Positions 10,462-24,000 of a stretch of 60,000 nt of DNA are shown piece after piece. This DNA is from Apostichopus japonicus (taxonomy: Eukaryota > Echinodermata > Holothuroidea > Aspidochirotida > Stichopodidae): assembly GCF_037975245.1 (NCBI RefSeq), contig NC_092576.1:42445111-42505110 (forward strand), read 5' to 3'. The translations under genes were made by a program, and so were the position numbers. How positions within the stretch are numbered: the stretch's first letter is position 1; each line of letters begins with the position of its first letter. Below the pieces are notes generated by a model. It did no database searches, was not told the origin of the DNA, and saw nothing but the letters and a program-made list of their open reading frames with translations.

Positions 10462-12978
10462 GAAAAGTGTCAATTTTGCGAGTAGGCCTATAGTTATAGA
10501 AATATTGGAAACACTGGAATATTGGCTCTCAGCTTCAGAGATGGTGTTAGGTTGGCACAATGTTACGATAGCGTAGAATCCAGCAGAAAAGGTAGTACTA
10601 GGCTAATAATGAACGTCGCTCTGTTTAGTTACTTGTTTCCCCGAGGCTTCCATACATTCAAAGCTTGCATCATGCTATTTTGGTCAAGTGACGTAAGATA
10701 AGCATTGAAATACAGTTCCACAGAATAGAATATTTTTAATCCAATTGTCATCTTTTATGGGAATTTGTTTTATACGCTGTCGTGAGTTTAGTATATGACT
10801 TGTATTCATAACATAAGAACATTTATTGGACAAATAATTGAGTTATTCATTGAGTTATTCATTAGAACTTTGACGTAATATTATATATATATGATCTAGC
10901 TGAGTAGAAACACGCTATTAATTTACACGATGTGGAAAGATATTCTATTGCTCGTAATATATGAACCGCTTCTCAGATATATCATATGTTGTGTATCGAA
11001 GTCATCGATACTAAGTGACGAACGAAATATATTTTCACCTAGAGACAGCAGGTGCTGTGAAGAATTGCTCTTTGGTAGTTCCAGAATCTATCGTTAATAC
11101 TGTTTCTATTTACTTCGTGTTATTTGGAAGCATCTGTTCCTAATGGTGTTACTGCAAAACGATATGGTAACTTTACGTTAGGCTACTAAATGACTAGGCC
11201 TAGCTTAGCTTAGGCCCAATAATAATAACTAAGACAGGCTCGGCTGTACTGTAGTGTTAAACTTATCCTTGTAAGTTGTATTATCCGACGCATGCCCAAC
11301 TACCACAGACTGTATTCATAGTAGCCACTTCCGCTTTGTCTCATGCATTACATTGAATATCAATAGTTCACCCAAAAGCAACAACCTTCACTGCTATTTT
11401 ACATAGAATCTTAACACTGGGCAATGAAGATCCCAATTACTTTCCAGATTGTAGAAATGCTAAAATATAAAAAGAAAACAAAATAAATACACATACATAG
11501 TGAGCGACTTAGTATATGTAGGTCTATGCTGAATTGTAGGCAAAAGTGAATCTTGAACATATTTTTATTAAAAGGAAGACTTGGTTCCATTTAATAGTGA
11601 ATTGCTGCTCGATTCTGTACTGCTAGTGATGGTAACAAAACTGTCACTGTCTATGTAAGCATATTGCTCATTTAAAAATGTTTTCATTGAAATGCAGCTT
11701 TTAAATGAACATAGATACACCTCGTAGGATGCAACCAAAGTTTTAATTCATCGATCAGTAGTAGATTACTGCTAGACCGAGTCTGTCCTTTGGCATTCAC
11801 TGGCAGTGACACAGACGGGTGATAGCATAGGGCCTATTGCTTACTTAGCCTAGCTGCAAGTTAAGTAGTATAGTAAAGGCTTCATAATTGACGCACCCCC
11901 GTAATTGATGCACCTTCAATTATTACTAGCAACAATACAGCAGGCCACCTAAACTTTTTGCAGTCAAGCAGAATTACATATTTCATGACTTTGAATCCAT
12001 TTCAGCTATCTGCTGACCAAATTGTGGTATTTTTTAAGCTTTTAGCACCCTCCCCCAGTTTTGTATGTTTTTTGGGCATTTAGAAATCTTACACCCTAAA
12101 AATAATCAACATTACCTCTATATGATAACACTTCTCTCAGGGACCTGACCTGTCTAAGCTAAGAGGCTCAGAGCATAGCAAACAGCATCTAAAGTCAATG
12201 GATGTATACTAAGGCCTACACTACGGTTAGCTTATCGACGAATGTGTCAATTTAGGGGTATAAAAGAATTTGACACGGCAGACATTTTGTGGTCAAATTC
12301 TGCTCAATTGTACGGTGCATAAGCACAGAACCTTAAATATTTTGAAATCATTACATTCCTGAGGAACTTCACCTATGAAAAACACATACAGTTGAGTGAT
12401 TCAGATTTTTCCTTGATAGACAATGTTGATCAAATCCTTAAGTGCGTCAATTATGTGCCCACCATGCTACAACTACTAGTGCAACTACTAAGATATGTTT
12501 GTATTAAAGCTACATTGGTTACTAGGTCTAGGCAGACTAGGCTATATCCTATTGCTAGGATAGGAAAGTAGGTTTCAACACAAGTGATGGTGGTAACAAG
12601 CTTTGTTGGGACTTGGATAACAGTCTGATCATACTGTTTCTCCAGTTGGCCTATATGGGTCTAAATGATTTGAAATTAAGAAGCCTAAGATGCAACACGA
12701 CGGAGTGCTTGTTGTACTTTCCAAGCAAATAATAATAAAGACTAAATGTTTGTGGTAAATGTATGCATCCTTTCTGAGGTTATGAAGTGATAGTTGGATT
12801 TCATGATAAGCTTGAGTTGCAATATGGAGATTTAACTTGCAAAATGAAACCAATATAATATTACAGAAGAAAGAGACTATTTGTAAGTCCTGTAGACAAC
12901 AACGTACCGTGGCAGTCTGCTAAAACCTTGCTGTAATACACGTTTATATGCCTTCATCTATGATGGTTCCCTGGGTAT
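10462..12978. other. Non-genic stretch
   Basis: About 2.5 kb of AT-rich sequence with many stops in all frames. The palindromic string taggcctA-type motif recurs through this region. No gene, RNA or transposon end is recognised. Confidence 0.45.
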
Positions 12979-13567
12979 CCAGTCAAAACGTCCCTTTACC
13001 AAAGCGTCCCCGCTTTCTTAAGACCAAAACGTCCCCGCTTTTTACCAAAACGTCCCCGCAGTCAAAACGTCCCCGTGAGTCAAAACGTCCCTGCTTTTAT
13101 AATCAGTTGGAATGCAAGTGTGGATGTTTTAAGTTCAAATCAAAGAGTAAGGATAAGTATAGTTTAGGTTAAAAACACAGTTTTTAGCAGATATATATAT
13201 ATATTGTATAGTATACGCATCCAAATTCTTTTTTAATTCCTCTTGTATAATATTTTTTGTTTTCCTTAATTCGTTAATTCACTGAAAAACATAGCTAGAC
13301 CTTTTTCATACCAAATATAATTAAACGATATAGTCCCTTATGATTTATTTAACGCCTGTAATCCAACTTGTATGCCGCGTAACTTAGCCAAATTATAACT
13401 TAAAATTAATATATATTCACAACTATGAATGAATGTGATAGACAGGGACGTTTTGACTTACAGGGACGTTTTGACCAACGGGGACGTTTTGACCAACAGG
13501 GACGTTTTGACCAAAAGCGGGGACGTTTTGGTACGGGGACGTTTTGGTAAAGGGACGTTTTGACTGG
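12979..13567. mobile_element. Foldback-type element with tandemly repeated inverted arms
   Basis: The left arm (12979-13099) is a string of short direct repeats of the form TCAAAACGTCCC or CCAAAACGTCCCC. The right arm (13438-13567) holds the same repeats inverted (GGGACGTTTTGAC). The outermost 20 or so bases of the two arms are near-perfect complements, starting CCAGTCAAAACGTCCC and ending in its inverse. About 340 bp of AT-rich DNA separate the arms. Just outside lie GTTCCCTGGGTA (12966-12977) and GTTCCCTGAGTA (13573-13584), possibly an eroded target duplication, although a few bases separate each from the arm. Inverted arms built from short direct repeats are the hallmark of foldback transposons. 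No transposase is present. Confidence 0.7.
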
Positions 13568-14769
13568 TAAGCGTTCCCTGAGTAGTACTTAGTGCTGAAC
13601 ATTCTCTGCAAAATATGGATATTATTGATAACACTTACTCAGTTCCTGAGTGACAACTAACATAATTTCTGTCTAAATAATTCAAAATCCAAGAGAGAAA
13701 AACTTAGCAAACTGCTTATCTACTATGTACAAAAAGCCTGTGTAGGCCTAGGTAAATATGTAAAAGATGTATAAAAGGTCAATGTGTAAAAGAGAGCCTA
13801 ACATTTCTATCTCAGCAGGATCTTCTTCAGAAGTAAACTGAATCGAAAACAAACTAAGAGACACAGATGGATGGACAGTTAAATTATTTTTAACTGTCTG
13901 TACATAACATAGGCTACAGCTTAGGCCTATACAATATGTATGGAGTTCTAAACTTCAATAATAGGTACAACTTCACCATCATATCTACCAGGTCTGTCAT
14001 TACAATGTTAGACATACCCAGTACCATGAGAAACTTAAATACCACATAGAATAGCCTCAGAAAAATCCTAGTAATATTACAAGTTCTAGTACTGTCAGAC
14101 TCATAGTAAAAGTCTATAGATAGAAGTTTGCTAAAATGATTTTTTGATAAGGATAATTTGAAAACTCTACCTCATACACAGTAAATTGTAGTGATTTATT
14201 GATTTAATATTGATGCATTGTTGTTCTGTAGCTGATAAAATGTCCTTGTCAGATAGGTATCTGGGAAGAATAATGACTTTATTTGAGCATATAATGTTGA
14301 AGATCTAAAGTTAGGAGGTGAATGGTTGAAGGTGGCAAATTCACAACCGTTTACGTTTACTGTAAGTCCAGGACAAGTCTCTTTTCTGCCTGGATGTCCG
14401 CGGACGAACAGGCCGTTACGTTTTGGTTGCTCAGAAAAGCAAATTTGGTTGTCTGAAAAAATGTACCAAAATAAATTGGACCAATCTATGAACACTGTAG
14501 GAGAGAGGTTGGTGAAGGAAGCACCATCTTTGGAGTGATACCAATTTATAATTTGACCTATTTGTGGGTGTTTAATTAATTTACAGTTCAATCTGTATTT
14601 GATGTACAGTCATCAGATCTGGACAACCTGTTGACATCTAGGCCTACAAATGATTGCTTGGCACAAAAAGATGATGATTTTTAATGATAATACTCCGCAA
14701 GTACCACTACCCGGTGGAAGTGTTCACACCTTAGTTTCACTATCATTTTGCTACTCAGAATGACGGGAA
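13568..14769. other. Upstream region of SPRYD3
   Basis: This should hold the SPRYD3 promoter and 5' UTR. An in-frame TGA at 14761-14763 just before the chosen start shows that the first coding codon lies after it. A 131-codon minus-strand frame (14196-14591) is open but matches no domain that I know. No CpG island is visible. Confidence 0.4.
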
Positions 14770-15033
14770 ATGATGGATGAGTATAAGTTCCACATGGATG
14801 CCTTTAGGAACCTCCACTGGGACGCGGTCAGGGAACCGGACGGTTTCGGAAGACAGGAACGGTCCGGGAACGAAGAGGACAACGACAGAGTCCAACACGA
14901 CGATAGGATCCTGGTCAGGAACAGGAATGGGATCAGGCTGATAGCCAGGAGGGTCCTCCGAGAGCCTGGGATGGGTGGACCATCAGTTGCAAAGTTTCAA
15001 CCAGTACTAGATGAGAGGAATAACCAATTTGAG
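14770..15033 (+). CDS. SPRYD3: SPRYD3 exon 1 (residues 1-88)
   Basis: Starts at ATG ATG and ends ..NNQFE before donor gtatgt, phase 0. Arg-, Asp- and Glu-rich N-terminal region, higher in GC than its surroundings, leading into the first SPRY domain. Confidence 0.85.
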
Positions 15034-18000
15034 GTATGTTATGAAAACAAAATGGCATACAGCACAAACTTGAAACAATAAATCTCTTAGCAACGACTGT
15101 AAGCTGTAAACAGACAGTACTCGCTTTATGTCACTTGTAAAGTTATTTTTCAGTAATTAAGATCAAAATCAGTTGAAAGTGCATATTCAACAGAAGCACA
15201 TGACTGCCAGCCAAGAAATACTACTGGACATGTTCAGTTTTCCCTAATGAAGCTTTAAAGGCATTGAAGACTCGCCCCAAACCGCGTGCGGACATCTGAA
15301 AAAGTTAACTTTCTGTTGCTTGCAAGTGAAGTTTTCTTCGTGTCGCTACAAAATGCAGACAGTACCTTGTTATCTTTAGCTGGACCTGAGATGTCCATCG
15401 CTGTAACGTTTATACACTGTGCTGTGGGTATTGACCGCAGCTGTATGTACTGACTGTACACTAGTGTCTCATTACCGAAGGTAGCAAGCTGTGTGCTTAT
15501 TTACTGGGATCGATGTTGGTGTCTAACACTTCTGTTACACCTCATTCGAAGCCAGGTCAGATTACCGGCATAAGACGTTTCTTTTTGCGCGAGTCTTCAC
15601 ACCCTTTAAACTGGGCAGATTTTCATCAGCCGTAATGCTCAGCATATTGGCACACATTGTCGGACTATCTACCTTTTCCTGCATTGAGCCGGCTTTACAG
15701 TTGAGTCAGGTTGAGGTTGAGTCATTCAATATTCGGCCGGCATAACTCTGTATCTTGAACTTTTGCAGCTCAATGACAGATTCTTTTATCTATCCATATT
15801 TCTGTGGGCTTAATTTTTCTCATTACTGTTTTTTTTTACGTTTGAAGTCTTGTGTTTTTTACCGATCCGTACAGATTGCTCCAGTCTTCCGCGGCTATCT
15901 TCATGATTCCATCCATTTCGGGCTAGTACCCATCGACTTTCCCCTGGACACCGACGTGGGGAAGCTTCCAAATTCTTACGGCTTAGAATTGCCGGATGGG
16001 AAAGGGTAAGGACTCTAAAAATATTTCAGATTTTACAACATTTGGTCTGTATGACACAATAGTTCTATATTGGACTATTTCTGCAACAGGTTGTGTAGTG
16101 TGCTAAAATTGTGCACAACTGAATAGCAGAGAAAACTAGCAGAATGGTCTTACTCAGATGTGGTCAGATGTATGGGTTTTTTTTGGGAGGGGGGAGGGGG
16201 GGGGGCAGGAAGGTTGTATTGATATTTCACAGCTTACCCAAAAAACCTTCCAGATGTTCATTCAAGTACTTACATCTTTTGGTTTTTAGGTAATAATTAT
16301 ATTGTATATAAATTATATAATTATTATATCATAAGAATTATAGGTTTTATGTTATAAAAGTTAAGCGTTTTGGTCATGATTTGACAAATAGACATATTGT
16401 TTCAATATACTGTATGGACACTGTGGTAAGCTGTTACAGCTGAAATGGCAGCCTGTGGTCTATGCTGCTCATACATATAGGGTCCCTAAGGTTTAATCAT
16501 TAGGGTTTGGTTTATCTATATATACATGAACCAATGAACCAAGTTTACCAGAACAACCCAGACAGGACTGACTTCTCTCTGGGTATGCATAGGGGTCATC
16601 TGATTGACAGTGCATCACATGATTTATGAATGCATGGTTCAATGTCACAGGCATAAATAAGGATAGCTTGACCAACAAGCGGCCATTTTCTGGACTTAAT
16701 TTTAAAGCCTCCTGTCTTGGCAGTTGCACATGAGATGGCCATTGTCTAGAAATCAGTTGAAAGGTTAAAATAAGATTTCTGTGCGTTAAATCGAGTAAAA
16801 CTTGAATGTAATACTTGATAGGTGACCAGGAATTAGTATAAAAGATGTTACTTGAGAGAAATTCTATAGGAACAGAATGCTCCTGTCTTTAATAATGATT
16901 CATACCAGGATCACGAAGATGCCCAACCCTGACCCACTGTTATTTCATATCTGAAAGAATATTAAGCTCTTTAACCTCACTTCCCTTCACCCTCACTTCC
17001 CCAGACATCCCACTTCCCTCTGCCCCTCACTTCCCTACCCCCCCTTCCTAGAAAGCAACAGATCATTATTCTGTCCTCTTTGTGAACTGTAAAGGATCTA
17101 ATTGGAATTATTACTTTGTCGCGTTTAGATTATTCGTTACCCAAAACAGTGGTAGCAACAAATCAAATTCTTTTGTCTCAATAGGTTCTTCGAGGGAACC
17201 TACACGGCCAAAGTAGAAGCGAAAGGCTTTGAGAGAGTGGGTGTGGTCATGCACTTTGACAAGGCGGAGCCAGCCAATGAGGATGGAGCTCGCAGAAAGT
17301 GCCCTGTGTCCTTCACAGTGAATGGCAAAGAGGTATTTACTAATGTGTCTAAACTATAACGGCGGGACTGTGTCAGGGTTAAGAAGAGTTTAATACCCTT
17401 TGACCAGAGAATAGGTTCTTAAACAGATTATTTTAGTCACCAAAAACTTGCAGTAAAGTGACCACAATATTCAACAAAAGTAGCAGCGTAGTTTTCTTGA
17501 AGTAACTAACTAGCATTGTCATTTGTACGCTAACTGTTTGTGCAACATTGTCTTCGCTTTCTCGTAGCATTGATATCAAATAATGCAATAACACTAAAAA
17601 CAAATCGTATTTTTAATTTTTTTTAATGGAACTGAAGGTAATAACACAAACAAAATGCAAAATGAAGCTACACCAAAGTGTACCTTCATCTGATAGATAC
17701 AAGTTGACGGATAATAACGTCAAGAACGATCGCAACCACAACTCCTCCCCCACCCCCCTCCCACCCCCCTCCCCTCACCACCTCTTGCTGAAAGTTTCAT
17801 CAGTACAAATTTATAGTTGTGAGTCATACAGTAAGTTTGTTTTTATACTACAATCCTTGGTTGGTCTGAATAGCTGTGTGAGACTGCATGACTCTGTTGG
17901 ACTGCATTACCCAAGTTGGACTACATTACCCAAGTTGAACTACATTACCCAAGTTGGACTACATCACCAAGTTGGACTACATTGCCCAAGTTGGACTACA

Positions 18001-21000
18001 TCACCCAGTTGGACTTTTACCAAAGTTTGACTGCATTACCCAAGTTTGACTACATTACCCAAGTTGGACTACATTGCCCAAGTTGGACTACATTACCCAA
18101 GTTGGACTACATAACCCAAGTTGAAGTGTGTTACCCAAGTTGGACTACAGTTACCCAAGTGGGACTGCATTACAAAAGTTGGACTGCATAACCCAAGTTG
18201 GACTACATTACCCAAGTTGGACTACATCACCCAGTTGGACTGTACCCAAGTTGGACTCCATTACCAAAGTTTGACTACATTTACCCAAGTTGGACTGCAT
18301 TTACCCAAGTTCGACAACATTTACACAAGTTGGACTGCATTACCCAAGTTGGACTACATTAACCAAGTTGGACTACGTTTACCCCATTTGGACTACATTA
18401 CCCAAGTTGGACTGCATTACCCAAGTTGGACTGCATTACCCAAGTTGGACTGCATTACCCAAGTTGGACTACATTACCTGCATACATGTATCCTCCATTG
18501 GGTTGCATACCTCTATGGGACTCCCATACACACTAGACAGGTCGACTGATATCCCTAGTTCATCAGAACGGTCAAAAATTTAATATTGCTTCAGACCAAT
18601 CTTCAAAAGCATAAATTAGCCTACATCAGAGACACTGCAACTACCATAGGCTAAATTATATTCAAATGGTATTCTGTATGAACCTGTAAATCAGATTTAC
18701 AAACAGTTTGTTGTAGCATTGCTGTGAGTTTTGTGGTTATTTACAGAAAAATATATGTAAGTCATTGGAACTTCTTTTGATTTAAAGGTAAAAAGAAATT
18801 TATTTAAAGAAAACACACTGTTAGCTGTATAAATGTTTGAAAAGAAAACAAAGGTACCAATCAGCTATTTAAATATATGAAAAGTAGTCAGGAAAATAAC
18901 ATTTTATTTATGTGTCTTGAATCAAGGGAATTATTCTGATTACTTTGTACTAACACAGAGATTGTATTATGTTTATTGTAAAAAAAAAACTCATGAAAAT
19001 ATTTTTGTCATGCATATTTATGTACAAATTAGTTTCATGAATACCAGCCAGCTAGCCTTAACTAATTTGATTTTTTTTTGGTCATTTGACTTTCTTTACA
19101 TCAGATTCTGAGAAAAGATATTATGGTCCCAGCTGCAGGCCTGTGTCCTGCAGTGAGCTTGGTCAAAACAGGTCAAAGGTTAAAGGTCATTGGAAGGTCA
19201 TTCTGGACCGACCAATTGGAGAATATCATGATAGATGACTCGGGAGAAGACGATTGGGCAAGGTTACATGACGTGGCTTTACAGGGACAGGTAAGGGTGC
19301 AAGATAGGTGCTACATGATGTGGCTTATAGGGACAGTAAGGGTGCAAGGTAGGTGCTACATAGTGTGGTTAGTAGGGACAGTAAGGGTGCAAGATAGGTG
19401 TTACATGATGTGGCTAATAGGGACAGTAAGGGTGCAAGATAGGTGCTACATGGTGTGGCTAATAGGGACACTTAGGATGCAAGATAGGTGCTACATGGTG
19501 TGGCTTTACAGGGACAGGTAAGGTGCAAGATAGGTGCTACATGGTGTGGCTAAAAGGGACAGTAAGGGCGCACGATAGGTGCTACATGGTGTGGCTCAAA
19601 GGGACAGTAAGGGTGCAAGATAGGTGCTACATGGTGTGGCTAATAGGGACAGAAAGGGTGCAAGATAGGTGCTACATGGTGTTGCTAAGAGGGAAAGAAA
19701 AGGGTGCAAGATAGGTGCTACATGGTGTGGCTAATAGTTTAGGGTGCAAGATAGGTGCTACATGGTGTGGCTTTACAGGGACAGGTAAGGTGCAAGATAG
19801 GTGCTACATGGTGTGGCTTTACAGGGACAGGTAAGGGTGCAAGATAGGTGCTACATGGTGTGGCTAATAGGGACAGTAAGGTTGCAATATAGGTGCTTCG
19901 TTGTGTGGCTACTAGGGACAGTATGGGTGCAAGATAGGTGCTACGTTGTGTGGCTTCACAGGGACAGGTAAGGTGCAAGATAGGTGCTACATGATGTGGC
20001 TCGCAGGGAAAGTATGGTGTAAGATTGGTGCTACATGGTGTAGCTCATAGGGACAGGCAAGGTGCAAGATAGGTGTTGCATAGTGTGGCTAAGAGGGACA
20101 CTAAGGGTGCAAGATAGGTGCTACATGGTGTGGCTCATAGGGACAGTAAGGGTGCATGATTGGTGCTACATGGTGTGGCTCATAGGGAAAGTATGGTGTA
20201 AGATAGGTACTACATGGTGTAGCTCATAGGGACAGGTAAGGTGCAAGATAGGTGCTACATGATGTGGCTCTCTAGGGAAAGTATGGTGTAAGATTGGTGC
20301 TACATGATGTAGCTCATAGGGACAGGTAAGGTGCAAGGTAGGTGCTACATGGTGTGGCTAAGAGGGACAGTATGGGTGCAAGATAGGTCCTATATGAAGT
20401 AGTGAACTAGGAACAGGTAAGGTGCAAGATAGGTCCTACATGATGAAGTCCTACAGGGACAGTTAGGGTGTTTGGTGTGGCTTTGTTAGGGACATATAGT
20501 AAAATTTTACTCCTGAATAGGAATTATAAGGATAAATATGGATAGGAAGTCTGAGGGACACACATGTTTTTTCATTGTTGGACTAAATGTCCGATAGGTT
20601 AAGAATCTGGAGTATCCAATGTGATTATGGCCGCATAGATCTCTACATTGATTTGTAAATACAGTACTACATTGTGTGCATAGTAAATGGCTTGGTCAGA
20701 ATGATGATGCAGAGTTATGTACATACAATATGCACATATATGATGCATGTATGATACACTTGATGATGCATGTATGGTGCACATATGGTGCACATATGAT
20801 GCAAGTATGGAACACATATGGTGCACATTTATAATGAATGATACACTTGATGATGCATGTATGGAGCACATGTGATGCACATATGATGCATGTAGGGTGC
20901 ACATATGATGCATGTATGATACAGTTGATGATGCATGTATGGAGCACACACAGTGCACATATGATGCATGTATGGAACACATATGGTGCTCATATAATGC

Positions 21001-24000
21001 ATGTATGGAGCACATATGGTACACATATGATGCATGTATGGAACTCATATGGTGCACATATAATACATGTATGGAACACATATGATGCATGTATGGAACA
21101 CATATGGTGCACATATAATACATGTATGGAACACATATGGTGCACATATAATGTTTGATACATTTGATGATGCATATATGGAGCACATATGGTGCACAGC
21201 ACATATGGTGCACATGTGATTCGTTTTATGATTCATGTAAGTTACACATATGATGTACCTATGATGCACTTAGCATGCATGTACAATGCACGTACGATAC
21301 ACATTAGTTAATATGCGACATATTGTCCTCATCCATCTCTATATCACATAACCTGGCACTCTTAATTTGAATATCTTTAACAAACGCTTTGGTCAATTCC
21401 ACCTTTCTCTGGTTTCAGATTCTGTCCTACGCCGGCCACGGTTGCGGTATCGACGATGTGGGTCTAGCCCAGGCAAGGCGACCTCTGACCCCAACAAATT
21501 ACTACTTTGAATTGAAGATTGTAGATCCAGGAAAGCAGTGCTTTATAGCTATAGGTCTGGCCCGGAGGAATTACCCGTCCAAACGTCATCCGGGCTGGGT
21601 CAAAGGGTCAATTGCATATCACGCAGGTGAGACCTATACATCATTTATATCGTTTAACCTTTTTAACATACAGCTTGATTCATTCTTCTCCATTCTTCTC
21701 CTAGCTAAATTACTAGGAAAAATCGAATTGCGATATATGCAATAATTATGTATGAAAGTCAGAGGGCCTGGCATTCCATTCCTTCTAATTCCATTCCTTC
21801 TAATTCAATTCCTTCTAATTCCATTCCTTCTAATTCAATTCCTTCTAATTCAATTCCTTCTTATTCAATTCCTTCTAATTCAATTCCTTCTAATTCAATT
21901 CCCTCTTGTGAGGAATGTTTGAGAAGATACCGATAACCAACCGGTATCCATGAAATAAATCCATTTTGTTATTATTAATTTATATTTGTAAAACATTTTG
22001 GTAGCTTCTGGTATCTGGATCATCTGTGCTAATATCTCACCGGGCATTGACACAGAATAATTTGCTACTGTTCATATTTTGTGGAGTAGTTTTACAAACC
22101 TGTAAATTTTGTCTCGTTTAAAACCTGTCGTTCCTGAATACAACAAATGCGATACTTCATTGCATTTGCTTTGCATTTGTTTAGCACTATGAATTATTTT
22201 CATATTATTTTGCTTACTGTTTGCGATACCAGAAAAAAATTACTCCTCGACTGTCCACAGCAACAGTGATTGAAGAACCATTTTTTTTTTCTCATTTTTT
22301 TTCCCATCTTTGAGCATAAATGTTTTCCAAAATTTGTGGTAATCTTCTCCCGTTTCCCCTTTTTTTTTATCTCGTTTCAGACGACGGTAAATTATTCGAA
22401 GGGAGGGGAATCGGTGAAGCGTTCGGTCCTAGATGTCATAAAGGAGACACAATGGGGTGCGGGATCATCTTTCCGGTCGATTACGACTTTGAACAGTAAG
22501 ATGTTAATCCGTCCATGTTAAAATGCAAAGAGATTGGAGAGTGTTGAACCAACCACAATATCAAAAATTTTCCTTTGCAGAAAAATACTTTATAGAAAAA
22601 ATCTTTACTTAGTCACCATATTTTGTGAACTAGAATACTTGAAAATATGATTCTAAAGTGGAAGGTATGTGAATATTCTCTGGTCTGTTTAACAGGCTGA
22701 ACCAGGAGACTGTCACAATGTGTGGGTTAAGGTAATAACAGCCAATCAGAGAGCAGCATTTGGGTATTTTCTATCACATGTCACAGCGGTAATACACGGC
22801 TGACAGGCTGTGCATTTGTCCCAGGGCATGTAATATTGATCCGGTGCTATATATATATTTTTTTTATTTAAACTTTATTTTAAGAGGGTAGCTCGTTTAG
22901 CAATAGCTAATCTTCCACGAGGCCGTGTAATAAGACATAGTGTTAGCTATACAGATACGGATTAACTGAAACTCACAGAATTGTCATTAAAATGATTTTT
23001 CCGGTAGTACATGATGTAGAATTTATATCTAACAGATAAAATATGCAACAGTATGTGTTCAAAGCTCATGACAATATCTTGTCCCTAATATGAGATGTGG
23101 TTCATGGAATGTAGCCTATTTTGAATGGCTAAAACCTTTCCGTACTCCAGGAAGGGGGCCAGGGTAGTTGGTCTGTGATGTCATAAGGTGCAACTTTTCT
23201 TTAAAAGGCATTACATTCCTTTAGCTTCTTGTTGATTTGTCTGTGTGATATAATACATTTGGAATGTTTTGCTTATCTGACTATGTTCTCTGTATTAAAA
23301 ATTTCATCTAAATGTAACTCTCTATTTTTGAAATATTATCTATCACCGTAAATTTCATTGCCCCGATGACATCATAGCTGTTGCAAGGTGCATTCACAAA
23401 ATATCACCAAATTTGAAAAAAAAAGAAAAGGTTTCATACCCTTGAGATGCTATAGTACAATTTCAGGTAGATTGCCCCGATGACATCATAACTGTTGCCA
23501 GGTGCATTAAAAAAATATCATCAAATTTAAAAAAAAAATGGTTCATATCCCTGTGGTGCTATATAACATGATGATGTCATATTGACTTTATGATGGAGAA
23601 AAATTTGAATTAATTTTGCTAATCAATCAATATTAGCCAGAGGAATATTCTAGGAATGTCTTTTTATCAGTTTCATCAAATCTGTGGTTTTTTGGTATTG
23701 TAGAAAACTAAGATGTGCATTATAGTGTTTTGTCCAATATCACTGCTGTCTGCTTATATCAACTATTCACAAACTTCCAAGTCAACCAGAATGAAGTTGT
23801 TGAGTGTTACATGGTAAAAGACTGTCTCCACTGGAAAAAATGACCGGAAATTTGTAACAAACAGACAAAAAATTATATTTCTAAAACAAGCATACATTTT
23901 AATGAATTCTAAATACAGAGAACTTTGACAGGTAAGCAAACATTTTCAAATGTATCAGGTTTCAAGGATCAATATACAAGAAGATTATAATAGTCTAAGA

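Noticed and set aside
14196-14591. 131-codon minus-strand frame upstream of SPRYD3
   Set aside because: Reads somewhat like a real protein, but no domain is recognised, the length is near what chance can give, and there is no supporting context. An RNA-seq signal would revive it.
17626-18583. Overlapping plus-strand frames of 91-142 codons with repeated Trp, Thr and Pro
   Set aside because: Translation of the 19-20 bp minisatellite; intronic in SPRYD3.
20599-21269. A 204-codon minus-strand frame and relatives, rich in Met, His, Cys and Ile
   Set aside because: Translation of the intron 4 minisatellite, which by chance lacks stops; no start context or conserved domain.
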